64,000 bases of DNA from the NCBI GenBank assembly GCA_003326205.1, contig LWTK01000044.1, positions 1 to 64,000 on the forward strand, given 5' to 3'. Within the stretch, counting starts at the first letter, position 1, and each line of letters starts with the position of its first letter. This DNA comes from Nostoc sp. ATCC 43529. GTDB taxonomy: Bacteria > Cyanobacteriota > Cyanobacteriia > Cyanobacteriales > Nostocaceae. The position numbers and the translations under genes are program-made. Under the pieces are notes generated by a model. The model searched no databases. It saw nothing but the letters and a program-made list of their open reading frames with translations, and was not told where the DNA came from. Shown piece by piece: positions 1 through 8,059 of the stretch.

Positions 1-30
1 CCGTGCTAACAGACCGAGGGCTTGACCTCT
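1..30 (+). rRNA. rrl: 23S rRNA, 3' end only
   Basis: The first 30 bases read as the last part of a bacterial 23S rRNA (gtgctaacagaccgaggg followed by cttgacctc), and a 5S gene follows about 70 bases later in the usual operon order. The body of the gene lies outside the window. The exact 3' end is an estimate. Confidence 0.8.
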
Positions 31-98
31 ACAACAAACAAAAAAGCAATCTTCGCATTCCTTGCAGCCTTCAGGGTTTTGTAACAATTCAAAAGCTT

Positions 99-217
99 TC
101 CTGGTGTCTATTGCGCGGTGGAACCACACTGAACCCTTCCCGAACTCAGAGGTGAAACGCTGCTGCGGCAACGATAGTTTAGGGGTTGCCCTACGCTAAA
201 ATAGCTCGATGCCAGGT
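99..217 (+). rRNA. rrf: 5S ribosomal RNA
   Basis: The segment starts tcctggtgtct and ends gccagg, which pair as the closing helix of 5S rRNA. The internal block cccgaactcagaggtgaaac and the later gctaaaatagctcgatgcc are typical of cyanobacterial 5S. Length is about 119 nt. It follows the 23S 3' end directly and is followed by a strong hairpin, so this is the end of an rRNA operon. Confidence 0.95.
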
Positions 218-230
218 TTATTTTTCTACT

Positions 231-267
231 AAAACCCTCTTGCTCTCATCAATAGCAAGAGGGTTTT
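231..267 (+). terminator. Rho-independent terminator of the rRNA operon
   Basis: Perfect inverted repeat (aaaaccctcttgct / agcaagagggtttt) with a 9-base loop, 14 bases after 5S rRNA, ending in a T-rich stretch. Position and shape fit a transcription terminator for the rRNA operon. Confidence 0.85.
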
Positions 268-404
268 ACTTTATCCTGTATTTAGTATTTGGATGAATAC
301 GCTATGTTTCAGTTCCACTGTTGAGGTACTTGTTTGGTTTTACCAACATCAATAGTATTGCTATATTTTTTAATTCGTGGAGTGGATATGTCTAATAAAA
401 AAAT

Positions 405-441
405 AAAAGCCGTGTAAATTTAGAAAATTCCACGGCTTTTT
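405..441. terminator. Hairpin with A/T flanks, probable bidirectional terminator
   Basis: An inverted repeat aaaagccgtg / cacggctttt is separated by an A/T-rich loop. It is preceded by an A-run and followed by a T-run, so it could act in either direction. It lies between the plus-strand rRNA operon and the minus-strand arsS gene. Confidence 0.55.
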
Positions 442-714
442 AGTGTGGTGTAAGGAGACTTAAGTAATTATCATCATAAGTCCATTGGACTATTAGTGAT
501 AAGTAGGTAGACATAATTAAATGTAAGATTGGAGCTTTGTTCGTAGTCAGCGATTTATCGCTCTTAACAAACGTTTTAATGGCTCAAGCCCATACTACGA
601 ACTTTAGTTTAATTGAGTCCTTCTACTTACATACGTAACGTAATTTGTAACAAAATTGTCCTTTTATTACTTGAAGTAGCCTCAATTTCTAATGACCTGG
701 TATTTTTGCTGCCT
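442..714. other. Gene-free stretch with a palindromic repeat
   Basis: No coding region is supported. The stretch holds a 9-base perfect inverted repeat (gttcgtagt at 539-547, actacgaac at 594-602). Inside it lies a smaller palindrome, agcgatttatcgct, at about 549-562. This looks like a dispersed palindromic repeat of the kind common in Nostoc intergenic DNA. Confidence 0.5.
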
Positions 715-1722
715 TTAGAGCAAAGCGCCACCACAACTGGAACCCCAGCCAGCAGTACAACCATAGCAATAAGCAGCAGTTTGCACTTCACTAATTAAGT
801 CTAAACTACCAGCTTCTAGCAATTTGGCAACTGTCAAGATTTCACCGTTACGAGTTTGTGCGGGCAAATTCATCATCTGGTTAAAGTCACAATCATATAC
901 ATTACCTAGATAATCTATTGAAAGTTCATCACGACACATTAAATGTTCAATGGTACTGGGATTAAAATGCGATTCTAAAAACTGCAAATAACTGGTGTAC
1001 AGTTTTCTTCGTTCTAAATGTATTTTAGTTCTACCAACTGGCAGATTGGTAATGGTGAATAGGTTATTAAATACAATATTAAAATGTTCTTGTAAGAACT
1101 TTTTGTAATCTTGTTCTAAGTTGCTCTGTTCTGGAGCTAAAGAGAAATTTTTACCTGTAGGTAACTGAGGATTAAATACCAAGTCCAAAATTAAGTTTGG
1201 CTCTTTACCATAGCCGAGTTTGTTAAGCCACTGCAAAGCTTTGATTGAACTATCAAAGACACCAGTACCCCGCATTTTATCAACATTATCTGATAAGTAA
1301 CAGGGAAGGGAAGCCACAATTCTTAGCTGATGTTTAGCGAAATATTCTGGTAAATCGCCAAAACCATTTTCAAAATAAATAGTTAAGTTAGACCGGACAA
1401 TTACCTGTTTACCCGTTGACTTTCCTGCTTCTACCAGTGCTTTAAATCCATAATTCATTTCGGGTGCGCCACCAGTCAAATCCACAATTTTTATTTCTGG
1501 AAACTTATGAATTAGTGAAATCAATTGTTCACAAATTTCTGCGGAAAGTTCTTCTGTACGTTTTGGGCTAGCTTCAACATGACAGTGGCTACAAGCCAGG
1601 TTACAGCGTTTACCAAGATTAATTTGTAAAACAGTGATTTCTTTTTTTCTTAAAGAAGAGTTAAGTTTGTATTTAAATTGCGTAACAGATGTATCTAGTG
1701 TATTTTTTGATTGAGTTTGCAT
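715..1722 (-). CDS. arsS: ArsS, radical SAM protein of arsenosugar biosynthesis
   Basis: 335 aa radical SAM enzyme. The CX3CX2C cluster motif is at residues 40-47 (CNLACSHC), followed by the SAM-binding GGAPE segment. The C-terminus carries a second Cys-rich motif, CYGC at 319-322 and SSCGG ending at 332. This architecture is that of ArsS, which attaches the 5'-deoxyadenosyl group of SAM to dimethylarsenic on the way to arsenosugars. In some relatives the last Cys is selenocysteine, to my knowledge; here it is a plain Cys codon. It is the last gene of a minus-strand run, 44 bases after the PiT gene and downstream of arsM, its pathway partner. Family call is firm; substrate is inferred from family and context. 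Confidence 0.88.
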   Translation of the reverse strand: MQTQSKNTLDTSVTQFKYKLNSSLRKKEITVLQINLGKRCNLACSHCHVEASPKRTEELSAEICEQLISLIHKFPEIKIVDLTGGAPEMNYGFKALVEAGKSTGKQVIVRSNLTIYFENGFGDLPEYFAKHQLRIVASLPCYLSDNVDKMRGTGVFDSSIKALQWLNKLGYGKEPNLILDLVFNPQLPTGKNFSLAPEQSNLEQDYKKFLQEHFNIVFNNLFTITNLPVGRTKIHLERRKLYTSYLQFLESHFNPSTIEHLMCRDELSIDYLGNVYDCDFNQMMNLPAQTRNGEILTVAKLLEAGSLDLISEVQTAAYCYGCTAGWGSSCGGALL

Positions 1723-1766
1723 TATTTACCACTCCTTAAATTTGATTAAAATATATTTCAATATTT

Positions 1767-2726
1767 TTAGCCCTGTAATAATCTGTAGGTTATTCCACTA
1801 ATAACTGCGGCAATAGGTAAAGTTAAAATCCACGACATTAGTATTTGATATGAAACACGGAGATTAAATTTTTTACCAATCAGTCCAACTCCAAAAATAG
1901 AACTGACTGAAAGGTGAGTTATGTAAAGCGGAAGCCCAAACTGACTAGCTATAATAATTAGAACTCCTGTTACTATATTTGCTGATAATCCTTGAGTATG
2001 ATTAATTAAGGTAATTTTTTCACTCATTGTTATTGCTACTTTTTGGGAGTTGAGTAAGCCGCCAAGTGCCATTGCGATCGCAACGGTAATCATTGCTCCC
2101 TGAATCGAAAAATACTCAATAATCAAAATCAGTGACACAATCTTAGGAGTATAATTAAATCCTCTAGCAAAACTAATAATTCCTGCGCTGATAAAATGAC
2201 AAGTATCAATCATTTTCTGGTTAATTATTAAGTTATATTTGTAGTTGATATAGGTAGATAAACTGTAAATTAATGCTCCTAACAAAGTAGCAATAATTGG
2301 ACTGAATAATAAGGGTAAAACAAAAGAAGCTACCAAAGCTGCAAAATTAACTTTGAGTCCGATCGCTATTAATCCAGCACCAACAATAGCGCCGATTAGA
2401 CTGTGAGTTGTGGAAATAGGAAAACCCATGAGAGTGGCAATGAGTACGGTTATACCAGCAGCGATCGCCACTGCTAAATGGAACTCTGGTGCATTGGCGA
2501 TCGCATTTGGTACTAGTCCTTTTCCTGAAAAATTTTGAATTGATGTACTTGCTAAAAAAGTTGCAGCTACCGCACCAGCAAAAGTTGTAAAAGTTGACCA
2601 CAAAATTGCTGTTTGATAACTGCATGTCCGGCTACCAAATAGTGTTGCTACACCTTTAAAATTATCATTTGCACCATTAGAATATGCTAAAAAAAGCGTA
2701 GCTAAAAATAAACCAATTAACAACAT
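1767..2726 (-). CDS. PiT-family inorganic phosphate transporter
   Basis: 319 aa, strongly hydrophobic, with about 8-10 predicted membrane spans. It carries the duplicated PiT signatures: GANDNFKG near residue 18 and FPISTTHSLIG near residue 103. PiT proteins are low-affinity phosphate carriers driven by H+ or Na+, and in many bacteria they also admit arsenate. It sits between arsM (257 bases upstream) and arsS (44 bases downstream) on the same strand, so it is probably co-transcribed with arsenic-modifying enzymes. Whether it moves phosphate or an arsenic compound cannot be told from sequence. Length is shorter than E. coli PitA, as in many archaeal and cyanobacterial homologues. Confidence 0.85.
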   Translation of the reverse strand: MLLIGLFLATLFLAYSNGANDNFKGVATLFGSRTCSYQTAILWSTFTTFAGAVAATFLASTSIQNFSGKGLVPNAIANAPEFHLAVAIAAGITVLIATLMGFPISTTHSLIGAIVGAGLIAIGLKVNFAALVASFVLPLLFSPIIATLLGALIYSLSTYINYKYNLIINQKMIDTCHFISAGIISFARGFNYTPKIVSLILIIEYFSIQGAMITVAIAMALGGLLNSQKVAITMSEKITLINHTQGLSANIVTGVLIIIASQFGLPLYITHLSVSSIFGVGLIGKKFNLRVSYQILMSWILTLPIAAVISGITYRLLQG

Positions 2727-2983
2727 TTTAGGATTTATAAATAAGAAATCAGAATCTAGAATTCAGAATGTTATTAGTCAAATATTAAAATTTTACATTG
2801 ATTTTTTCAGCCTACAGAATTATTCCCAATTTTGAAGGGCAGTGCCTCCCGAAGTAGAACAACTTCGTTGGACGGGTTTCGCTGCTAGTTCGCTGACAGC
2901 GTTCCCAAAGGGTAGCATCTAGCGCGAGACCCCTACTTACCCGTCACTACCTCCTCCTGATAACTGAATTATTAAATAAAAAA
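2727..2983. repeat. Intergenic dispersed palindromic repeat
   Basis: The 257 bases between arsM and the PiT gene hold a GC-rich block at about 2838-2935. It contains inverted pieces (gctgctagttcgctgacagc) and the string cgttcccaaagggtagc, which recur in Nostoc intergenic DNA. No ORF is supported. Confidence 0.45.
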
Positions 2984-3952
2984 TTAACAGCAACCACCAC
3001 CGCTATAATGCCAAGTGGAATTGGTAACAATTATTTCTGCTGGCTTAATAGCTGCTAATTTCGCAGCAGTTTTATCGCACACGGCTGCGGGAATACCTCG
3101 TTGAAGTAAATGACCTGCTAAATCATCGAAGAAGGGTTCAGAACCAGCGTAAATTGCTGTTTTACCTGTGAAAATACAAGCGCCATCTTCTGGAATCGCA
3201 ACTTTAAAACAAACAGAATCCAGACTTTCTAAAAGTAGGTTTTCTTCTAAATTATAAGTCTGGGAATCTAGTAGACGATAAGGACGACGCGCACGAATTT
3301 CAACTTGACCAAAGCCAGCATTGATAATCCTTTCAGTATACTCTTCATAGGTGAGTGCCCCTGATAAACACATGGCTCTGAGTCGCTCATCTTGTTGAAG
3401 ATGTACTGGAATTGAACGAGTAGCAATAGGATCGCTCATCTGCAAGCGTCCACCTGGTTTTAATACCCGATGCGCTTCTTTTAAAGCACGAGTTAAATCT
3501 TCTGGTTCAAAGATGTTGAAAAGACAATTCTGTGCCACGATATCGACAGTAGCATCAGCAACAGGTAAGTTGAAAGCATCGCCTTCCCTGATTTCTACAA
3601 AACTGGTGTCAAACCAGGGGTTCTCTTGAGCAGCAATTTCTAGGTTGCGTGCCGCGGCTTCTCGCATAGCCGCAACTGGTTCAACGGCAATTACAGCACC
3701 TGCATAACGGGAAAAATAAGCAAACTGCAAAGCTTCTAAGCCACCGCCAACACCGACATACAGCACAGTCGGCTGGTTTCCTAGTTCAGTCGGGTGAACA
3801 GTAGTACCACAACCATAGTTCATTTCCTGCATTGGCAAAGGAATTTTTAATCCTGGTAGTTGCAGGGGGGTACTTTGCACACAACAAAGTCCAACTTCTG
3901 GGGTTTGGGCGACTTCGCGGTAAAATTGCGCTGCTGTTTCTAAATAAGTCAT
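2984..3952 (-). CDS. arsM: ArsM, arsenite S-adenosylmethionine methyltransferase
   Basis: 322 aa class I SAM methyltransferase of the arsenosugar-type ArsM family. I start at the ATG at 3952 (MTYLETAAQFYRE), where family similarity begins; the frame stays open to 4060, but that extension looks non-coding. Visible are the Cys pair CC at residues 23-24, the SAM-binding loop VLYVGVGGG, the acidic end of the next strand (AVEP), the conserved Cys in AQNCLFN, and a C-terminal GGGCC. Three or four Cys positions are expected to bind As(III). The enzyme methylates arsenite stepwise and would feed ArsS, encoded two genes downstream. Confidence 0.88.
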   Translation of the reverse strand: MTYLETAAQFYREVAQTPEVGLCCVQSTPLQLPGLKIPLPMQEMNYGCGTTVHPTELGNQPTVLYVGVGGGLEALQFAYFSRYAGAVIAVEPVAAMREAAARNLEIAAQENPWFDTSFVEIREGDAFNLPVADATVDIVAQNCLFNIFEPEDLTRALKEAHRVLKPGGRLQMSDPIATRSIPVHLQQDERLRAMCLSGALTYEEYTERIINAGFGQVEIRARRPYRLLDSQTYNLEENLLLESLDSVCFKVAIPEDGACIFTGKTAIYAGSEPFFDDLAGHLLQRGIPAAVCDKTAAKLAAIKPAEIIVTNSTWHYSGGGCC

Positions 3953-4145
3953 GCCACTTGAGATTTTGAATGATGACAGCTTTGTGCATCCTAATATAAT
4001 TAACTCGCAGTTGCATGAGTTGTTGCTGAGATTGCCAAAAAGCCCAAATTCTCCTAACATAGAAAAATTTGGGTTTTTAAATTATTTAAAACTAGACTGG
4101 AGAGATGGGGGTAGAGGAAGCACGAAAGACAAATACCCAATGCCA

Positions 4146-4820
4146 CTAACTAGATAATGTGTAGCCGACACCAGTGACGGTTTGAATAAGGCACTTTTCG
4201 TTATTAGCTTCAAGTTTTAGCCGCAGGTAGCGGATATAAGGGCCGATGACGTTAGCATCACCCATCAAATCGTAACCCCAGACTTCTTCTAAAATGCGAT
4301 CGCATGTAATTATTTGTCGCGGATGGATCAGAAAATATTCTAGTAAATCAAATTCCTTAGCGGTTAATTCAACTAACCGTTGACATCGGTACACTTGGCG
4401 CGTGCGACGATTTAAACTCAAGTCTTCAAATTCTAAAATATCTGCGGTGTCTGCTTGATGTCTTCTTCGCAGGTGAGTGCGGACTCTGGCTAATAATTCA
4501 TCAATGCTGAAGGGTTTAACTACGTAATCATCAGCACCAGCGTCTAAGCCTGCAATGCCATCGCTCACTTCATCTTTGACGGTTAGTAAGATTATTGGCA
4601 CTTCATTACTAATACTTCGCAGACGGCGGCAAATTTCCAACCCTGACAAACCAGGCAGCATTAAATCTAAAATCACTAAATCTAGATCCAATTCCCGTGC
4701 TGCGGTCAGTCCAGTTAATCCATCGTAGGCGATGCTAACTTGATAACCTTCATAATTCAACTCGGATTCAATAAATCGTGCCAGTTTGACTTCATCTTCA
4801 ATCAGTAAGATGTGCGTCAT
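4146..4820 (-). CDS. OmpR/PhoB-family response regulator
   Basis: 224 aa. The receiver domain (about 1-115) has the acidic pair at 9-10, the phosphoacceptor Asp near 52 (ILDLMLPG) and the KPF lysine. A C-terminal winged-helix DNA-binding domain (about 128-222) has the ELTAKEFDLLEYF and GVGYTL motifs. It resembles the cyanobacterial RppA/ManR/NrsR group. No histidine kinase gene lies beside it, so its partner is encoded elsewhere. It lies 193 bases upstream of arsM on the same strand and could regulate or be co-transcribed with the ars genes, but this is inference from position. Confidence 0.85.
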   Translation of the reverse strand: MTHILLIEDEVKLARFIESELNYEGYQVSIAYDGLTGLTAARELDLDLVILDLMLPGLSGLEICRRLRSISNEVPIILLTVKDEVSDGIAGLDAGADDYVVKPFSIDELLARVRTHLRRRHQADTADILEFEDLSLNRRTRQVYRCQRLVELTAKEFDLLEYFLIHPRQIITCDRILEEVWGYDLMGDANVIGPYIRYLRLKLEANNEKCLIQTVTGVGYTLSS

Positions 4821-5013
4821 GATGATGTTAATAATTTCAGCAGGGTACGGTAAGCAACAATCCGGTTTGGAAACACTGTCTTCGAGGTGTCAGCTACTAA
4901 ATAGCCAGACATCTAATTAGGTGTACGCTAGCTTAGTATAAATCTGAGGGAGTAACAACCGTAAATCTGCAATTACCGATAGCTGCTAGATCGAACAACG
5001 ATACCATTAACTA
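4821..5013. other. Intergenic region
   Basis: 193 bases between the regulator start and the Mo-nitrogenase-like gene end. A promoter for the regulator-ars run is expected here, but I do not see a convincing box or a clear terminator. Confidence 0.3.
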
Positions 5014-5307
5014 TTAACAATAGGCTGTGACATCTTCACCGCATTCATCGGCAAGATAACAGAGCGCTCTGAAACGCAATCCAACTACTTCCTCGTACAG
5101 AGGGTTTAATTTACACATTGGTGGAATGTGAAATAGCTTGCGACCAAACACAGTGATGTCTCGTTCAAATGGACACTGAGCAGGAATAGCTTTGCAGAGG
5201 AAATGAGCCAATTTAGAGTTATGAATTTCTAACGTTTCCAACCATTCGCGGACTGGATGCAATAGATCTTTGTGTAACTGCATTTGAATAAAGCTTGACA
5301 TAACCAT
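5014..5307 (-). CDS. Mo-dependent nitrogenase C-terminal family protein
   Basis: 97 aa small soluble protein matching the cyanobacterial family named for similarity to a Mo-nitrogenase C-terminal segment. Typical features are the central CPFERDI segment, LFHIPPMCKLNPLYEE and the ending RALCYLADECGED. The conserved Cys residues are visible but no metal ligand set is established. Such proteins are common and multi-copy in heterocystous cyanobacteria, and their role is unknown. The name does not imply nitrogenase activity. It is upstream of the response regulator on the same strand. Confidence 0.75.
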   Translation of the reverse strand: MVMSSFIQMQLHKDLLHPVREWLETLEIHNSKLAHFLCKAIPAQCPFERDITVFGRKLFHIPPMCKLNPLYEEVVGLRFRALCYLADECGEDVTAYC

Positions 5308-5625
5308 TCTCCTTGATATTTTTAAAATAGATTGGGTTTCTTTTATTTGAACCTCTATGAATACATACGGTCGGGTTTAATAGTTTTATGCAGCGATCGC
5401 TCGTTTTTTAGTTTTCCATTAAAGATAGCTAAACTCTCTAGGAACACTATTAACTACACATTCAAGTGCTAAAATTCCAGATAATTTGCCGAGGTGAGCA
5501 TAAGTATTTTGCCAAACGTTAGGCTAGATATTACCGGACTGCAAAGCTATAGTTAACCAACTTCAAAGGAGGCGCAGCCACTTACCCTAAACAAGCATCG
5601 GGCTTTAGGTAAACTGCGAAAACTA
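5308..5625. other. Divergent intergenic region
   Basis: 318 bases between the minus-strand Mo-nitrogenase-like gene and the plus-strand methyltransferase gene, so it should hold two divergent promoters. It contains one GCGATCGC octamer at about 5393. There is a possible Shine-Dalgarno (ggaggcgc, about 5568) in the leader. Nothing else was recognised. Confidence 0.35.
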
Positions 5626-6243
5626 ATGACTTATGACTTTCTGAATAACAAAAAGTTCCTTTTCGATCGTTGGGCATCAAGCTACGATTGGCTGTTTCCT
5701 TCAGTATTTTATCGAGCCATCCACAAACGCTTGCTAGAGTACGTCAATTTGCCAGAGCGAGCAAATATACTCGATATTGGGTGCGGCACTGGACGCTTAC
5801 TTGGACGCCTTGCCACTGAGTTCCCAGATTTGCAGGGCACCGGATTAGATTTATCTAGTAATATGTTGCGGATGGCAAGGCTGACCAACCGCCACCATCC
5901 ACGCTTGATTTTTGTTGAGGGCAAAGCTGAGTCTCTTCCTTTTGCTAATGGTCAGTTTGATGCTGTTTTCAGCACCATTAGCTTTTTGCATTATTTGGAA
6001 CCTCAACAGGTGCTTAATGAGATATCACGGGTACTTTCTCCCGATGGATGCTTTTTTTTAGTTGACTTTACTTGCAAAAAACAGTCAGGATCTCAACTAT
6101 TGCCAATTTCGCCCCGTGGAATTCGATTCTACAGCCCTAATCAACGTCAGGTTCTAGCTTCTTCTGCTGGGCTATCGTGTTTGAGTCACCATTATTTATT
6201 AGGACCCGTGTTGCTAACGATTTTTGCTAAACCTGGGATTTGA
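5626..6243 (+). CDS. Class I SAM-dependent methyltransferase
   Basis: 205 aa. Methyltransferase fold with the SAM-binding motif I ILDIGCGTGRLL (about residues 47-58), motif II region LDLSSNML, and the post-motif LPFANGQFDAVFSTISFLHYL. It resembles the UbiE/Methyltransf_11 group, whose members methylate quinones, sterols or unknown small molecules. The substrate cannot be assigned. The start used is the ATG at 5626. The gene stands alone between divergent and convergent neighbours. Confidence 0.8.
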   Translation: MTYDFLNNKKFLFDRWASSYDWLFPSVFYRAIHKRLLEYVNLPERANILDIGCGTGRLLGRLATEFPDLQGTGLDLSSNMLRMARLTNRHHPRLIFVEGKAESLPFANGQFDAVFSTISFLHYLEPQQVLNEISRVLSPDGCFFLVDFTCKKQSGSQLLPISPRGIRFYSPNQRQVLASSAGLSCLSHHYLLGPVLLTIFAKPGI

Positions 6244-6556
6244 AAATGGGGAGTGGGGAATAGGGAAGTAATAAGCTGCCAAGAGCATTTAATTTGCACA
6301 TCTTTTTGTCTTGACTGTTGACTGTTGACTGTTAACGTTAGCGGTCAACAGTATGAGGAATCGTGCTATTTAAAAGCTTAATAGCTTATCATATATATCC
6401 TGTTAAAGACTTATCATTTAGAGGGCGGGAGAGGAGGAGGAAAAAGCTTTTGGGATTTTTGCACAAATACGGTAATCATAAGTGATTAGCGGGGCATGAT
6501 ATCAGGGGTTGGGAAGGGCTAATATCAAGCTTTGTTGTGTATTGTGCATATCTTAA
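6244..6556. repeat. Intergenic region with tandem heptamers
   Basis: Gene-free. It contains three tandem copies of tgactgt (about 6312-6332) followed by an imperfect inverted copy (ggtcaacagt, about 6342-6351). A G-rich low-complexity run lies at about 6421-6440. These are typical short tandem repeats of heterocystous cyanobacteria. Confidence 0.5.
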
Positions 6557-7069
6557 TTAAGAATTCGGACGATACTCCATAAAAACTACAGGAACTTTGA
6601 GTAGCTTTTTAGCTAATTGTGAGAATCTAAATTTATCCTTGAGTGCAGACGAGACTTTTGTCTTGGGGAGTTGTGGCAATTCTGCAAAAGATATTGGCAC
6701 AAACCCAAAGCGACTGTAAAACTTTGCCAATCGCTGACCCAAACATTCAAGATAAAGTGGTTGCTGGCTTGTGTTAATCAAATGCTGGGTTAGTAAAGTA
6801 CCCAAACCGCGGCCTCTCCAAGGTGGTGCAACTACTAAACTACCAAGTTCTTGTGCCCCTGAGAAATTACGTAGCTGTCCACAGGCTACCAGATGGCGTA
6901 GGCTTTGCCCGCCGTAGGCATCGCATTCAATTACCCAAAATTGCTGCCAATTTAATTGCGTTGGGTCGAGTTTCGCTGAAAACACCAGCAATCGAATCGA
7001 CCACTGATCCCCAGATGTTGCTTTGCGAAGCACACAGCCAGGTGGTAAGTATACATTACTTTGATTCAT
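6557..7069 (-). CDS. GNAT-family N-acetyltransferase
   Basis: 170 aa. GNAT fold with the acetyl-CoA-binding motif A visible as LGSLVVAPPWRGRGLGTLL (about residues 74-92) and the later YSRFGFVPI strand. Members transfer an acetyl group from acetyl-CoA to amines; the substrate is unknown. Residues about 50-63 (CDAYGGQSLRHLVACG) are encoded by a piece identical in style to the dispersed gcctacggcgggc repeat. The coding region may therefore have absorbed a repeat between the second strand and motif A. It is transcribed convergently with the upstream methyltransferase gene. Confidence 0.75.
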   Translation of the reverse strand: MNQSNVYLPPGCVLRKATSGDQWSIRLLVFSAKLDPTQLNWQQFWVIECDAYGGQSLRHLVACGQLRNFSGAQELGSLVVAPPWRGRGLGTLLTQHLINTSQQPLYLECLGQRLAKFYSRFGFVPISFAELPQLPKTKVSSALKDKFRFSQLAKKLLKVPVVFMEYRPNS

Positions 7070-7407
7070 TAATTATGCTTGAGTAGCTCCATCGCAATTA
7101 TCACACCATATTCTTAAGTGAGTCACACTCAAATTACGATGCATTTTTTGGTAACAATTAATCAAGCAATTTCAAAAGTATAGTCGATAGTAAATTTGTT
7201 CTGATTTTTTACTTAATAGCTGGTCTGTTTTTCGGATTAACTAGTTACTAATTATTTATTTTCAACGTTTCATAAGTATAGATAATTATTACTAATTAGT
7301 ACTTTTGATAGAGGGGGAAATCAGGAATAACTATATTCTAGATAGATGAAGACACAGCCCTAATTTTCTTAAGATACTGCTAAGAGTAAATGATTAGGAA
7401 TCTAATA
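7070..7407. other. A/T-rich intergenic region
   Basis: About 340 bases without a supported gene, A/T-rich. It lies between divergent genes (GNAT on minus, small protein on plus) and should contain both promoters. No clear operator or hairpin was seen. Confidence 0.35.
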
Positions 7408-7602
7408 ATGTCTGAACAACAAAAATCTAGTAATCAAGATACTACACCTACCTCTTCTGGAGGCTACCAAACTACACTTGACGAAGCTACCCGCCAAACT
7501 GGCGATGCTGAAAAAAGTGATGCTAAAACTTCTGCTACCCCAGAAGCACCAGAAAATGATACCGTACAAGGCAGCCCAAATCAAGGAACTGAGTCACGTT
7601 AA
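7408..7602 (+). CDS. Small disordered hypothetical protein
   Basis: 64 aa, rich in Ser, Thr, Gln, Glu and Asp, without hydrophobic stretches; probably intrinsically disordered. I prefer the ATG at 7408 (MSEQQKSSN) because an agga ribosome-binding sequence lies about 10 bases upstream. An in-frame ATG also exists at 7390. The composition is protein-like rather than random for this A/T-rich DNA, and similar short acidic proteins occur in Nostoc. No function can be proposed. Confidence 0.5.
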   Translation: MSEQQKSSNQDTTPTSSGGYQTTLDEATRQTGDAEKSDAKTSATPEAPENDTVQGSPNQGTESR

Positions 7603-8059
7603 TTAATTTAAACCTTCCCAAGTTTTCATTATTTTGTGGCGGTTTTGAATGAGTTTAATCTAGTAATTTGAGAGTGGATATGTGGTGTACCCCCCCCACA
7701 ATTATCCACTCATTTTTTATGAACGGCATTCACAATCTAGAATAGAGCGATACTTGGGTGAGCTGAGTCGCAAAGCGACAGGCTGTGGGAGCGCTAATGG
7801 AGATTTCAATATAGTAGAGAAATTCAAGATTAAGATAAATGCTGGAAAAAACTAAATTCCTAAGGATTCAGCTTAATAGGATGCCATCCCTTCTAGTTCA
7901 CTACAAGCTTGTCAATAGTTAAAATAAATAAGTTAATTTGTATAATTTTTTCAAAAAACTTCGTTTATTTTACTAGTATAATTTCATCCAACAGTCGCCA
8001 CGGCTTGCCGTGAGAGCTAAAACTCATTTAGTTATTAGCTATAGTTGGGCGAATATTCT
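7603..8059. other. Intergenic region before the histidine kinase
   Basis: Gene-free. It holds a run of nine C at about 7690-7698 and a repeat fragment (gagtcgcaaagcgac, a short palindrome, about 7765-7779). The rest is A/T-rich. The kinase promoter should lie here; none was recognised. Confidence 0.35.

Noticed and set aside
613-798. 61-codon plus-strand ORF
   Set aside because: It overlaps the arsS 3' end in antisense and has no family-like content.
2347-2625. 92-codon minus-strand ORF in another frame of the PiT gene
   Set aside because: Same strand as the transporter but a shifted frame; its residue mix (Cys, Arg, Ser) is that of a shadow frame.
3953-4060. 36-residue N-terminal extension of ArsM
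   Set aside because: Family similarity starts at MTYLETAAQ; the extension has no similarity and would bring the start close to the regulator gene without a ribosome-binding site.
5014-5307. Part of a nitrogenase
   Set aside because: The family name comes from similarity to a nitrogenase C-terminal segment; the gene is a small independent protein and no nif genes are nearby.
7390-7407. Earlier ATG for the small disordered protein
   Set aside because: Better ribosome-binding spacing at the 7408 ATG; the earlier start remains possible.
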